Under the pieces are notes generated by a model. It saw nothing but the letters and a program-made list of their open reading frames with translations, was not told the origin of the DNA and searched no databases. Made by a program: the position numbers and the translations under genes. From assembly GCF_000426725.1 (NCBI RefSeq), contig NZ_AUFX01000009.1:1-64000 (forward strand): DNA of 64,000 nt. The letters are read 5' to 3'. Of this stretch, positions 17,757 through 28,280 are shown one piece after another; the stretch's first letter is position 1; every line of letters begins with the position of its first letter. Origin of the DNA: Sporocytophaga myxococcoides DSM 11118 (GTDB lineage Bacteria > Bacteroidota > Bacteroidia > Cytophagales > Cytophagaceae).

Positions 17757-20700
17757 TTATTTAATCTTAGATACCATGTATACTCGGTTATTAATGTTGA
17801 GATAATAAACTCCACTATTCAATTCCGATAGCTCTAATTCATTCTCTTTTCCTGTGAGTGTTACATTTTTCACCAACTGCCCTTTCGTATTAATAAGAGA
17901 AGCTTGTATAGGATAACTTTCATTACCAAGATCAATGGTGAGTTGATCTGCAAAAGGATTAGGAAATACAGATATGACAAAAGCACTAGTATTACCTTTT
18001 ATTGAAGAAGGATCACAATCTTTTGCTTTGATGCTTACTTTATCCAATGTAATACAACCTGTTATTTCGTCCGTAATTGTTAACGTGTAGTCTATATCAT
18101 TTTCAACTAATACATCTGTTCTTCCGCTTTGAGGATGTGACAGGCCGGTAACAGGATTCCATTTATAGGTATAAGTTGAAACACTGCTTGCTCCGATACT
18201 CGTGTAATTCAACTTACATGCCTCTACATTTCTTTGGATGTCTGATACTGGTTTTTCTAAAACTCTGACTTCTTTATAAACTGTATCTTTCCCGCACTGA
18301 TCTTCTACGATAAGCCTTGCTACATAAGCTCCCGGATTTTTATAAAAAACTTTTGCCGGTGTTACTCCTGAATATGCAGTTAGATTCTCTGCACCTTCAA
18401 AAGTCCACTTATACGATGCCGTTCCAGTTATATAAGATGTATTTGCAAACAGAACCGAATCACCTTTACAATAATAGCCTTTATCACTTTGAATTCCGGC
18501 CTGAGTTGAACAACAAGTCTGATCGACAGTTACAGCGATTGTCTTTGTTTTCTCTGCTCCAAAATAATCTTTAACAGAAACCTGATAACTCTGATCAGTC
18601 AATGGCCTGAATGTGATTTCATCTGAAGGCGATGCATTACCACTATTCCATTTAAAACTGAAAGGTGCTTGTCCGCAGACAATACCAGAAACGTTCAGAT
18701 GTACGCTATCTCCTTTGCAAACCTTTAACTTATCTGCCGAAAGCAGAAAATCAAGATCATTGCTAACTCTGATTACTTTTGTAATAGAGTCTTTGCAGAC
18801 AGGACTATTATCATTTTCTATCACAAGTTTGACCTGATAATCTCCAGGAGAAGCATAAAGATGTTTTGCAACATCAAGACCGCTTGACTTTTGTCCATCA
18901 CCGAAATACCAGGTCCTGGAAGTAATAGTATTCTTTAGGTCAACGGAAATATCTTTAAAACTTGTTTCTTGTCCTATGCAAACATTGGAGGTTTCAAAGG
19001 AAGCTTTGAGACCACTGCAAAAGTCAGGGCAGTTTGGCTGAAGATTTACAATGAATACAGCTCCCCTTCCATTTCCACCATCTTTATTACCAGGATATCC
19101 GGCAGCGAAATCAGGACCTCCGTCTCTATTGATATCTCCTAAATAAGAAAGTCCTAATCCAAAATTATCGTACATAACCAATGGAGCCTGGAAGTTACCG
19201 CTATTATAACCGATCTTTTGTTTCTTCTTCACTGTCCCATCCTGATTCAGCAAAAGCACCATTAAGGATCCTCTATAATTTCCATCTCTGTACATACTTA
19301 CAAGTAGATCGTCTGTTCCATCTCCGTCTATATCTCCATCTGAGGACATTGCAAAGCCAAAATTTGAGCCTAAAGTACTTGTATTAAGGTTTCCTTTCAG
19401 AGCATTTATCTTATATGATTTTTTAATAGTTCCATCTCTATTTAAAAGAGCCAGATAAACGGCACCAGCCCCATTGCCAGCTTCATAGTCATCCGGTGTA
19501 CCAAAGGCCATATCAGGAATTCCATCTTTATCAAGGTCGCCAATACCTTCAACGGACATACCAAATGTACTACTGTTTTCGATGTTTAGATTTATATTAG
19601 CAGAAGCATTATCAACTAGTTGATATTTTTTAACAGACCCGTTCTTATTTAAGTACAGAATAAATACAAAATGTTTTGCCATTACCTCTCCTCCCACTGC
19701 AATATCATTAGTTCCATCTTTATCCAGATCACCCAGACAAGTAATAGATTGACCAAGTTTTATAAAATCAAGTTCCGGATCTGCAGGATAAACAAACCCT
19801 TCATCTGCGCTTGATATCACATTTGAATTTTTAACACTTCCGTCCTTGTTCAAGAAAAGCACATGCACCGCGCCTCTCGGACCTCCGCTATAATTCCAGT
19901 AAAAGTTGTCTGCTATAGCTATATCAGGAACGCCATCTTTATCCAGATCTCCCAGCCCAGCTATACCTGATCCATACATGGAGCTTAAATCTTTTACACC
20001 AGAAATTTTAGTAAATTTCCTTACTGACCCATCAGCATTTAAGAATAAAATCCAGACTGCGCCTGTCGTGCTATTATGTATAGAAGCTACAGCAACCTCG
20101 GGGATATTATCTCCATCAAGGTCTCCAATGTTTTCAATTGATTCCCCAAATCTGTTATTATCTTCCAGTTGGCCTGAAAAATTTGGACTTGTACTTGATA
20201 TCAAAGTATGACTTATGACATTGTAACAAGGCAGAGGACTATTATTAACCTTTACAGATGCTGCCCCTGAAACCAAGGCACTGCAATCTTTATCTGATGC
20301 ATTCACCAGAGTATAGTTCGTATTTGCAGTCGGTTTAACAGGAAAGAAATAGTTACTGGAAGTTATTCCTGAAATGGTTGTATTGACACTACCATTTGAA
20401 TAAGTAAAATTAAATGGAGGAGTGCCAGAAAAATTAACTTCCAGATAAGCATTATAACCTGAATAAATTTCATGTATTCCGGAAAGTACAGCAGTTGGAC
20501 TTTCTACTTTAATATAATCTACCTTAACAATAGTATCACTTCCCTCCGCATTGCTCACAATTAACTTTACCTTATAACTTCCCGACGTTGTATACTTAAT
20601 TACAGGGTTTTGTAATGTAGAAGTTGATGGAGTTCCACCTTCGAATTCCCACTTCCAGTTTTTAGGATTGTTGTTTGACAGATCCTGGAAGGTTCTTGAC

Positions 20701-22052
20701 TGACCAGGACAGACAGTTGTAAAATCAGTTTTGAAGTTAGCAGTAATAGGTCTTGCGCAAGTGAGCGTTGCGTATACATTGATACAGCCAGCGCCCAGTT
20801 TACCTTCAAAGCCGGGATTCAACTGATCAACAGAGGTTGCATTATTCAGTAGACATATCCTCACCTGTTCTGGTGTTAATGCTTGATTTTTTGAAAGCAA
20901 AAGAGCCGCCAGACTGCTGACCATCGGACAAGCCATCGATGTTCCACTCTTATATCCATATGCCGAATGATACACTGTATTATAAATATCCACTCCCGGA
21001 GCCAATATATCTATCGTTGAGCCATAATTAGAAAAAGATGCTTTCTTATTTGACTGATCTATTGCCCCTACACTTATTACGCTTTCATAAGCTGCAGGAT
21101 ATAAAGGTAAATCGGTATTATTGTTTCCGGCTGCTGCAACAAGAATGATACCTTTCTGAGCTGCCAGATCAATAACACGTTTTAAAGTTTTGCTTTCTCC
21201 ATAACCACCAAAACTCATACTGATAATGTCTGCATTAGCAGCTATTGCATATTCTATGCCTTGAATTGCCGCATCTACAGACAAGCCTGTTGTAGTGCTC
21301 TTTTTAGTTTTTACCGCCATAATTTTAGCATTTCCAGAAATGGATGCTACTCCAATTCCATTATTACTTACAGCCGCTACGATACCTGCACAATGAGTTC
21401 CATGCGAAAAATTATTTTCATCAGCGTTGGCAGGAGGATTAGGATCATTATCAACGTCCGCTGCATCCCAACCATTGACATCATCTACATATCCGTTCTT
21501 ATCATCATCAATATTATTGCCAGCAATTTCTTTGTTATTAACCCAGATATTTCCTTTCAAATCTTCATGGGTCAAATCCACAGCATCGTCAACAACTGCA
21601 ACTACCACATTGCTTGTGTCACCGGACAATTGCCATCCTTCCTGTGCTTTTACATGCTGAAGATACCATTGTGATGCATGGACATCATTTGGAACTGCCG
21701 AAACTGAAAAAACAGGAACCTGCTCCACATATTCAATAAAAGGGATACTTTTCAGAAGGTTTATTAAACTCTGAGGTAAAATTGCAGGATCATATTCAAT
21801 GGTATAGACCTTGTTTAAATCACTGTTTTTAATTCTAAAGGTAGAAGCAATAGTTCGCACCTTCTGACTTTTCAAAGTTTTCTCCAGGACTTCTGAATTG
21901 GGAAATGAACGTAAAAAACGATTACCCGAAAAGTCCAATGGGATATCATAGGAGGCCTTGACCTTTATAAACAACTTCCCTTTCTCATATGATTGAGCGA
22001 AGCCGACATTGAAAAAGATCAAAAAAGTAAATAGCAAGAAACAGTTTTTCAT
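17757..22052 (-). CDS. Secreted subtilisin-like serine protease with PKD and FG-GAP repeats, T9SS type A
   Basis: This 1431-residue S8 protease starts at the ATG at 22052, which opens a signal peptide (MKNCFLLFTFLIFFNVGFAQ); an in-frame start 13 codons upstream lacks one. A prodomain covers about 20-125. The catalytic triad is visible: Asp in VVDDAVDLTHEDL (about 155), His in HGTHCAGIVAA (about 217) and Ser in GTSMACPMVSSLAALL (about 371), with the oxyanion Asn in AAGNNN. A PKD domain follows at about 455-530 (VCPGQSRTFQDLS ... WKWEFEGG). Seven or so FG-GAP/integrin-like repeats follow at about 620-1015 (GDLDGDNIPEVAVAS and variants), then two more PKD domains and a T9SS type A sorting domain (SVFPNPFADQLTIDLG). 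It is likely surface or secreted proteolysis. Confidence 0.92.
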   Translation of the reverse strand: MKNCFLLFTFLIFFNVGFAQSYEKGKLFIKVKASYDIPLDFSGNRFLRSFPNSEVLEKTLKSQKVRTIASTFRIKNSDLNKVYTIEYDPAILPQSLINLLKSIPFIEYVEQVPVFSVSAVPNDVHASQWYLQHVKAQEGWQLSGDTSNVVVAVVDDAVDLTHEDLKGNIWVNNKEIAGNNIDDDKNGYVDDVNGWDAADVDNDPNPPANADENNFSHGTHCAGIVAAVSNNGIGVASISGNAKIMAVKTKKSTTTGLSVDAAIQGIEYAIAANADIISMSFGGYGESKTLKRVIDLAAQKGIILVAAAGNNNTDLPLYPAAYESVISVGAIDQSNKKASFSNYGSTIDILAPGVDIYNTVYHSAYGYKSGTSMACPMVSSLAALLLSKNQALTPEQVRICLLNNATSVDQLNPGFEGKLGAGCINVYATLTCARPITANFKTDFTTVCPGQSRTFQDLSNNNPKNWKWEFEGGTPSTSTLQNPVIKYTTSGSYKVKLIVSNAEGSDTIVKVDYIKVESPTAVLSGIHEIYSGYNAYLEVNFSGTPPFNFTYSNGSVNTTISGITSSNYFFPVKPTANTNYTLVNASDKDCSALVSGAASVKVNNSPLPCYNVISHTLISSTSPNFSGQLEDNNRFGESIENIGDLDGDNIPEVAVASIHNSTTGAVWILFLNADGSVRKFTKISGVKDLSSMYGSGIAGLGDLDKDGVPDIAIADNFYWNYSGGPRGAVHVLFLNKDGSVKNSNVISSADEGFVYPADPELDFIKLGQSITCLGDLDKDGTNDIAVGGEVMAKHFVFILYLNKNGSVKKYQLVDNASANINLNIENSSTFGMSVEGIGDLDKDGIPDMAFGTPDDYEAGNGAGAVYLALLNRDGTIKKSYKINALKGNLNTSTLGSNFGFAMSSDGDIDGDGTDDLLVSMYRDGNYRGSLMVLLLNQDGTVKKKQKIGYNSGNFQAPLVMYDNFGLGLSYLGDINRDGGPDFAAGYPGNKDGGNGRGAVFIVNLQPNCPDFCSGLKASFETSNVCIGQETSFKDISVDLKNTITSRTWYFGDGQKSSGLDVAKHLYASPGDYQVKLVIENDNSPVCKDSITKVIRVSNDLDFLLSADKLKVCKGDSVHLNVSGIVCGQAPFSFKWNSGNASPSDEITFRPLTDQSYQVSVKDYFGAEKTKTIAVTVDQTCCSTQAGIQSDKGYYCKGDSVLFANTSYITGTASYKWTFEGAENLTAYSGVTPAKVFYKNPGAYVARLIVEDQCGKDTVYKEVRVLEKPVSDIQRNVEACKLNYTSIGASSVSTYTYKWNPVTGLSHPQSGRTDVLVENDIDYTLTITDEITGCITLDKVSIKAKDCDPSSIKGNTSAFVISVFPNPFADQLTIDLGNESYPIQASLINTKGQLVKNVTLTGKENELELSELNSGVYYLNINNRVYMVSKIK

Positions 22053-22206
22053 AAAAATAGAGATATGATTTTCAAATAGTTTTATATCCAAAAATAAGGA
22101 TAAAACTGATTGAACAAATCTCTGAAAGTATATATTCGATGTCTGATAGTAAAAACCTACTCAAAAACCTACCTTTTTAATTCTAAAAAATGTGTTTCAA
22201 TAGATT

Positions 22207-23250
22207 TTACGACCCTTTAAAGGTAGGGCAAGGAAGCTTTCTATATGGCTTTCTTCTTTTTGGGGGCCAATGGTACACGTATGTGATATTGAGCTCATGA
22301 GCACCTCTTGTTCCGGCTCTTGTGAGGTCAGAAACCGTGCAGTCATAGCTATATGAAATGCTTATAGGATGTACTTTGTAACCTATCAGCAGCACAACAG
22401 ATTCATTGTTCTGGATGCCAGCTCTATAATGTTTTAATAAAGGAATTCCTCTGTACCAGCCACCAACAAGTAACCTATGATATAACCCATATACACCAAG
22501 ATCCAACTGATCGGATTTTCCTTGCGACTTGTAATGTATAGTGGGGGTAATATATACATCTTTATCAGAAGGTGCATCTCCCTTGGTTTTTCCTTTCTCA
22601 AGCATAAACTTATACCCACCTATCAGGGCAAACTTTGCAGGCAAATCAGATCCGTTTCCGTAAAAAGACTGATTAGGAGTATTTACATGATGGGCAGAAA
22701 AACCTACCCAAAAATATTCGGAATACAGCATAGTTCCGACTCCAATATCAAAAAAACCCTTTTGAGTAGCTCCGAAAGGTTCTTTTGTTAGAGTATTAGT
22801 AAACCCGTCATCATTGAACTGGTCGGGAAATGTTAAATAGGAATAATTAAGATATCTGTTAATGTAATTTATCTCAGCACCTGCACGTGCAGAAAGTTTG
22901 GGAGACAGGTTAATCTCTTGCGCATATTGCATGCGGATTTCAGTTGAACTGATCCTTTTCGTCCCCTGCCAGTCCTTCAAAAACATAAGACCTACACCTC
23001 CACCAGTTCTGTTAAAAAAGTTATCAATTGAAACACATGAGGTGGTATATCTGGCTTCCAGACCTGGCCACTGCAACCTCTGATGTGCTATAGCTCTTAC
23101 GCTGTGAGCACTTCCGGCAAAGGCAGGGTTTAGGTATAAGACATTTGCATAAAATTGGGAAAACTGAATATCCTGGGCATAGGAAAATCTTATACCTGAA
23201 AACAGGATAAGCATCCATAAAACCTTATTTAAACACCTACTGTACTTCAT
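22207..23250 (-). CDS. PorP/SprF family T9SS outer-membrane protein
   Basis: The protein is 347 residues, the usual size for the PorP/SprF family. It has a signal peptide (MLILFSGIRFSYAQDIQFSQFY) and the family hallmark DIQFSQFYANVLYLNPAFAGS, followed by alternating beta strands of an outer-membrane barrel. SprF-type members are needed for secretion of a partner adhesin with a type B sorting domain, and are usually encoded next to it. Here the partner is the 1479-residue type-B protein two genes upstream. The lipoprotein gene ends 3 bp before this start, so the three genes form one operon. Confidence 0.92.
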   Translation of the reverse strand: MKYSRCLNKVLWMLILFSGIRFSYAQDIQFSQFYANVLYLNPAFAGSAHSVRAIAHQRLQWPGLEARYTTSCVSIDNFFNRTGGGVGLMFLKDWQGTKRISSTEIRMQYAQEINLSPKLSARAGAEINYINRYLNYSYLTFPDQFNDDGFTNTLTKEPFGATQKGFFDIGVGTMLYSEYFWVGFSAHHVNTPNQSFYGNGSDLPAKFALIGGYKFMLEKGKTKGDAPSDKDVYITPTIHYKSQGKSDQLDLGVYGLYHRLLVGGWYRGIPLLKHYRAGIQNNESVVLLIGYKVHPISISYSYDCTVSDLTRAGTRGAHELNITYVYHWPPKRRKPYRKLPCPTFKGS

Positions 23251-23253
23251 ATT

Positions 23254-23547
23254 TTAATACAGATTAAATCTACCTGTATGTCTTCTGGTTGTTTTGGCAA
23301 CCTTCTTAGGAGCATTCAGTTCATTGAGCTGATCCTGAATTTTCTCCTTTCTTTTATTTGTTTTTCGCTCTGTTTTATCCTTACGATCAATATTCCTTTG
23401 AGTAAAATTTACTGCCTGCTTGGCATGAAAATCACTTGCGAGATCTGCTTTGTCGGTTAAGCGATTGGCCTTATCCTTTCTGTACCTTTCTGGTGCACAT
23501 GACAACAACAGTATTCCTGCAAATATGATTAAAACAAATTTACTCAT
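23254..23547 (-). CDS. Small basic lipoprotein between adhesin and PorP/SprF-like gene
   Basis: This 97-residue protein has a lipoprotein signal (MSKFVLIIFAGILLLSC; lipobox LLSC, Cys17). The mature part is highly charged and rich in Lys, Arg and Asp (NIDRKDKTERKTNKRKEKIQDQ) and probably helical. No known domain is recognised. It sits 6 bp after the adhesin gene and 3 bp before the PorP/SprF-like gene, so translation is probably coupled. I infer a role in assembly or anchoring of the adhesin at the outer membrane. Confidence 0.75.
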   Translation of the reverse strand: MSKFVLIIFAGILLLSCAPERYRKDKANRLTDKADLASDFHAKQAVNFTQRNIDRKDKTERKTNKRKEKIQDQLNELNAPKKVAKTTRRHTGRFNLY

Positions 23548-23553
23548 AAACTA

Positions 23554-26500
23554 TTATCTGACTACTGTTACACTACCTGTCATTGTATAAGGACCTTTGT
23601 ATTCTTCTGAATCCCCTTCATAAATGATTGTCCAGGGATATACGCCTTCTACCATTGGTTCTCCTTTATATATCCCATCCCAGAATACATACCTGTCGTT
23701 GCTCTCAAATATCACCTCTCCCCATCTGTTGAATATCAGCATTCGGAATTTGCCTATATGTGCCCCGAATACATCATACAAATCGTTGACAGCATCTGCG
23801 TTAGGACTAAATGAATTTGATATAAAAAGTCTTGGAGGGCAAACTGCATCTACTTCAACTTTATCCATTCCTAGACAATTGAACTCATTCGTAATCTCCA
23901 CACTATAAGTACCAGGCATGGTCACTAGTATCTTCTGTGTTGTTTCTCCAGAAGGATCCCATAAATAAGATTTCCCCATGCCTGCATTCAGCTCCAAGTC
24001 TTTTCCGGTTTCAAAACAATGTTTGATCTTATCCGGCAAGGCACCTATAGGCAAAGGATTTATATTAACCAAAGCCTGAGCAGTGCCAGAACAAGCTCCA
24101 AGACTTGCAGTTACGGAATATAGACCTGGCTCAGACACAGATAACAGAGGACTATTATTATCATTTATATTAACCCCGTCTTTGTACCACGTAAATAAAG
24201 GATTAAGAGCAACATTATTAACTATATTTAAAGGTTTTGAATCAAGCACTAAAACACTACCTAAGCACACTGAAGTATCAGCAAGACTTACTTTAGGTTC
24301 AGGAATTCCTATAACATTAATGCTGTCTGTTGCATCACAACCAAGTCTGTCTTTTCCTTTGACCACATAAGTTACTTTCCCATCTTTAACAGAAACAGAT
24401 ATTGTACCTGAGGTATCCGGAAGCAGAATACCAGATTCTTCCCAAATATATTTAAGTTTCATAGTATTAACAGCAGTGATAGACAATGCACTTCCATCAC
24501 AGCCAACCAAATCCTTCCCCAGATCGACTGAAGGTAGTGGTTCAATTTTAATTTCCAGAGTATCAGATACAGGAAGGCAATTACCATTTTGGTCGGAGGT
24601 TAATATCAGGATAGCAATTCCTGATGCTAATTCTTTATCTGTAGGTGTATATTCCAGCGAAGAAGCACCTGCACCAAAAGTACCTTCACCAGACCATATA
24701 GCACTGCCTGTAGAAGAAACTCCACTTAACTGAACTTGAGGCAAACCTATACAGATGGTATCATTTGGGCCAGCATTCACAATAGGTTCAGGAGTAATTG
24801 AAATCTGAACTGTATCTGTCACGGGCGGACAAACTTTGGAACCTTCAGATGAAATCGCCAGCTTAATTTTACCGGATTCAATTTCTTCTTTTGTAGGCTG
24901 ATAAGCTATTTCAAGATTTTTAACAGAAGGATCATAAGAACCTTTTCCTCCATTCCAGATTCCGCCAGTGGCATTTTTAACGCTTGCCTTAAGTGGGATA
25001 GTAATGTTATTTGCACATATACTGATATCCTGACCTGCATTGATTTCAGGTACTTTTTCAAAATTATAAACCACAATGCTTTGTGATTGAGGGCAAACTT
25101 TAGTTCCAGTACTGCTTAATATAAAAGCAATAGCACCATCATTGATTTCCGTCGCTGTTGGTACATAATCTGTAGTAAGGCTTAATGGTGAAACAAATCC
25201 GCTTGGTGTACCTCCTTCCCAGATTACTCCAGGACTATGGGAAGACGTCCCGGAAAGTTTGATAACAGGATTACTTTCACATAAAGTGTTTCCAGTACCT
25301 GCATTTACTTCAGGTAGCCTTTCAAAATGATAAATGACCGTATCTTTTGCGGGAGGACATAATGTATTTCCGGTACTTGTTATTAGTATCGGAAGACTGT
25401 CAAAGGTTTTGTCTTTAGAAGAAATTGTATAAACAGCATCAGTTTTTGTACGATCATCAATATGTTGACTTCCACCCGACCATATTATTCCAGTTGCATT
25501 GGTATAATTTCCGCTTAGCTTGATATTGGAAGCAGTTTCGCATATCAAACTCCCGATTCCAGCATCTACTGTTGGAAGTTTTTCGTATGTAAAAGTTACA
25601 TCAGATTCACTTAGCGGACATTTATCCTGGCCTTTAGTCTTAAGCTTTAGCGTTACAGTACCTGCACTTATTTCTGATGCATGAGGAATATAAGTAGCAT
25701 TCAGCGTATTTCTGTCTGGCTGGAAAGTACCAATGCCTCCTTCCCATATTCCGGAAAGAACATTGGTAACTTTTCCGCTGAGGGTTACAGAAGGTGTATT
25801 TTCACAAAAGCTTTGAGGACTTCCTGCATTAGCGACTGGCATTTTTTCAAAAGTAATAAGAACCTGATCAGTAGCAGGAGGACAAATACCTGTTGAGCTA
25901 GTTAAGGTAAATAGAACAGAACCGGCATTTCTGTCTGCATTGGTTACGGAATATGAAGAAATCAGCCCAACAGGACTAAACCCTCCACCTGCCCCACCTT
26001 TCCATGATCCACCGGTAGCATTGGTAACGGAACCGCTTAAATTAATGGTTGATGCATTTTCACACAAAACCTGAGGAGGTCCTGCTTCCGCTGTAGGCTT
26101 AGGTTCGACTATGATAGGTTTAGTCACAGAAAATTTACAAGAATTTTTGTCGGTGAATGTATATTTCAAATCAAAACTACCGACGGTATTAGGTGTAAAT
26201 GTACCTGCAGCATTTATACCTGTTCCAGAAAATACGCCACCTGCACCTGCAGGCAAAACACCTGGAATTTTAAAGGCGGGACTTCCCACACAAACAGGAT
26301 TTATATCAGGGAATGTAATATCAGGAAGACTGTTAACAGTGAATGTGATAGAAACAGTATCTTTTCTGGTTGGTAAAGCTGTGACTGCATAATAAACATC
26401 ACCATCAGAAATGGTAATACCTGTCACTGCAGACATCAAATAGCTATTTGCCAATGTTGGCTTTTGGGTATGCCAGGACTGGACTGTCCCCCATGCTCCT

Positions 26501-27993
26501 GCTTCAGTGACTTTACTATTATAGAAACTCAGATCAACACCTTCAGCCTTACCTGATCCTTTCACTGTTTCACATAAACTATCCTTATAGGCCCTGGGAG
26601 TACATTTATCTTTTACTGTATAAGTCAAATTGACAACACAAGGATTATCTGAAACAGTAGTAAGTTTCAAGGTATACACACCAGCTCTATCAATAGTAAT
26701 AGACTGATTGGTAGCTGACCCCTGAAAACTGCCAGCGGGGCCCCATTCATAAGATTTAAAACCTGCAGGACCGGTAAGGATTTTTGTCTCTTTGAAAGAA
26801 CATATGGTTAAACTCTGAGGAGTTGTCAAAGAACTACATTCTGTATCTATGTAAGCATAACCTAAATGACCACTTGGCTGGCAATCTGAAGCTATGAATT
26901 CAACAGTAACAGTCTGCCCGATATAATCTTTTAAAGCAATAGCAACAGTAGTCCAGTTTCTGTAATACAAATCCATTCTGTTATTATCACATTCATTATT
27001 GGCATTAGGGTTTGAAATAGAATTTGCCGGAGCTGCCTTTGTATTACCACATCCTGAATTCGCTGTAATTTGCACTAATTCAGAATTTCCACTTGAGCAG
27101 ATATGGGTGTAAGAGGAAAGATTTGAACCTAAAACAGATACAGTATAATCGCCACAGGTTATTTCATTACCATCCTTGTCATAAAGTTTCGTCTGAAAAT
27201 GTGGGCTGGCCATCCCCTGGTGTCTTAGATCATTTTCCGGCGACTCAAGCACAACAGCATATCGATAAGTAAGAATGGAATTGCTCGAATCAACTGTAAA
27301 TGATTGTGTCATTTTGGCTATATGCCCACCGGCTTCTGTATTACCAAGTCGTACCGAATAATTTCCACCAGGTGCTACCACAGAAAGATTGGGTATATAA
27401 GGATCCCTTTGTGTTTTTGTCATGATACAATGCTGGCCAAATCCTGGATTGGTGATAATAGGATCTGTACCATTAATACCACCCCTACTCTGCACCTGGC
27501 CTTTCCAGCCATTAAAATTTCCATCCTCGAAATCCATGTTAACACATTTGCCGGTAGCATCCATTACATGATTTTCAATAGCAGCAATTTCTTTTGCAAA
27601 GTCAATTTTCACTAAAGCAAATGAGGCATACAATGAAACATAGCGTGACTTTAAGTCTTTGAGGTAATGAGTAAAATTTGAGCTATTAATTTCTCCAGCT
27701 ATAACTTTTCTAAAAAAGAAAACCTTGTCTTTGTCCCACTCCGGTTCGAGGTATCGAAAGAAAAGATTAACATCAGATTTACTAACCTTAGCCTCTTCAG
27801 CTATTTCATTTTTTAACTGGCCAATGTTGATAGAAGACCAGAGTCTTTCGGCTTCTAGCTTTAGCTCCTGATTGGATTCAATTGGATGCTGACCGAATGC
27901 AGGATTGAGGAATAGAATAGGGAATATCGAAATGAAAAACAAACCACCTGCTGAAGCTTTTATTGTTCTTAGTGCAATTGTAATCACTTTCAT
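23554..27993 (-). CDS. Giant adhesin with T9SS type B (gliding-motility-associated) C-terminal domain
   Basis: This 1479-residue exported protein has a signal peptide (GGLFFISIFPILFLNPAFGQ). Residues 150-400 form a jelly-roll-like region (MDFEDGNFNGWKGQVQSRGGIN, YIDTECSSL). Residues about 630-1155 contain six tandem modules of about 87 residues, each with a variant of NAGxxxxxCExxxxxxLSGxxxNATGxxWxGG, then YxPTxxEIxxG and CPPxxDTV. The last 95 residues (NSFSPNADAVNDLYDVFG ... FNRWGEVIFESND ... GVYPWTIIY) are a type B sorting domain (CHU_C). It is the first gene of the three-gene unit with the lipoprotein and PorP/SprF-like protein. It is probably an SprB-like or other adhesin; the ligand is unknown. 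Confidence 0.92.
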   Translation of the reverse strand: MKVITIALRTIKASAGGLFFISIFPILFLNPAFGQHPIESNQELKLEAERLWSSINIGQLKNEIAEEAKVSKSDVNLFFRYLEPEWDKDKVFFFRKVIAGEINSSNFTHYLKDLKSRYVSLYASFALVKIDFAKEIAAIENHVMDATGKCVNMDFEDGNFNGWKGQVQSRGGINGTDPIITNPGFGQHCIMTKTQRDPYIPNLSVVAPGGNYSVRLGNTEAGGHIAKMTQSFTVDSSNSILTYRYAVVLESPENDLRHQGMASPHFQTKLYDKDGNEITCGDYTVSVLGSNLSSYTHICSSGNSELVQITANSGCGNTKAAPANSISNPNANNECDNNRMDLYYRNWTTVAIALKDYIGQTVTVEFIASDCQPSGHLGYAYIDTECSSLTTPQSLTICSFKETKILTGPAGFKSYEWGPAGSFQGSATNQSITIDRAGVYTLKLTTVSDNPCVVNLTYTVKDKCTPRAYKDSLCETVKGSGKAEGVDLSFYNSKVTEAGAWGTVQSWHTQKPTLANSYLMSAVTGITISDGDVYYAVTALPTRKDTVSITFTVNSLPDITFPDINPVCVGSPAFKIPGVLPAGAGGVFSGTGINAAGTFTPNTVGSFDLKYTFTDKNSCKFSVTKPIIVEPKPTAEAGPPQVLCENASTINLSGSVTNATGGSWKGGAGGGFSPVGLISSYSVTNADRNAGSVLFTLTSSTGICPPATDQVLITFEKMPVANAGSPQSFCENTPSVTLSGKVTNVLSGIWEGGIGTFQPDRNTLNATYIPHASEISAGTVTLKLKTKGQDKCPLSESDVTFTYEKLPTVDAGIGSLICETASNIKLSGNYTNATGIIWSGGSQHIDDRTKTDAVYTISSKDKTFDSLPILITSTGNTLCPPAKDTVIYHFERLPEVNAGTGNTLCESNPVIKLSGTSSHSPGVIWEGGTPSGFVSPLSLTTDYVPTATEINDGAIAFILSSTGTKVCPQSQSIVVYNFEKVPEINAGQDISICANNITIPLKASVKNATGGIWNGGKGSYDPSVKNLEIAYQPTKEEIESGKIKLAISSEGSKVCPPVTDTVQISITPEPIVNAGPNDTICIGLPQVQLSGVSSTGSAIWSGEGTFGAGASSLEYTPTDKELASGIAILILTSDQNGNCLPVSDTLEIKIEPLPSVDLGKDLVGCDGSALSITAVNTMKLKYIWEESGILLPDTSGTISVSVKDGKVTYVVKGKDRLGCDATDSINVIGIPEPKVSLADTSVCLGSVLVLDSKPLNIVNNVALNPLFTWYKDGVNINDNNSPLLSVSEPGLYSVTASLGACSGTAQALVNINPLPIGALPDKIKHCFETGKDLELNAGMGKSYLWDPSGETTQKILVTMPGTYSVEITNEFNCLGMDKVEVDAVCPPRLFISNSFSPNADAVNDLYDVFGAHIGKFRMLIFNRWGEVIFESNDRYVFWDGIYKGEPMVEGVYPWTIIYEGDSEEYKGPYTMTGSVTVVR

Positions 27994-28024
27994 AATGACA
28001 AATTTACAAGATTACGCCACTTTA

Positions 28025-28032
28025 CAAAATTA
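28025..28032 (-). promoter_or_regulatory. Candidate -7 element of the adhesin operon
   Basis: On the minus strand this reads TAATTTTG, a full TAnnTTTG match, 31 nt upstream of the adhesin ATG. No TTG is found at the expected -33 position, so support is limited. Confidence 0.3.
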
Positions 28033-28203
28033 TATTTTTTCCAATATAAATACCATTATTGCTTTAAAGTAGGATTTCTGTTTACTCAGAGACTTAAATA
28101 GGGAAAAAAATGAAGCCTGAAGAGATAATTAAATTCAAAGATGTGGATAACTTTTTCAAGCTATTAATTTCAAGTTATATACCATCAAAAAATGAATTTT
28201 ACC

Positions 28204-28236
28204 AATAAAAAAAGCTGCTATTGGCATAGCAGCTTT
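28204..28236 (-). terminator. Intrinsic terminator of the CUB-like secreted protein
   Basis: Arms 28211-28220 (AAAGCTGCTA) and 28227-28236 (TAGCAGCTTT) form a perfect stem. On the minus strand the stem is followed by TTTTATTGG. It lies 44 bp after the stop. Confidence 0.8.
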
Positions 28237-28280
28237 GTATAAAATTGGATTATATAAATTTTATAAAGAGAATCTCTAAT

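Noticed and set aside
23554-27993. Possible CRISPR-like regular repeats
   Set aside because: The repeats are coding modules of about 260 bp in one frame, not short repeats with unique spacers.
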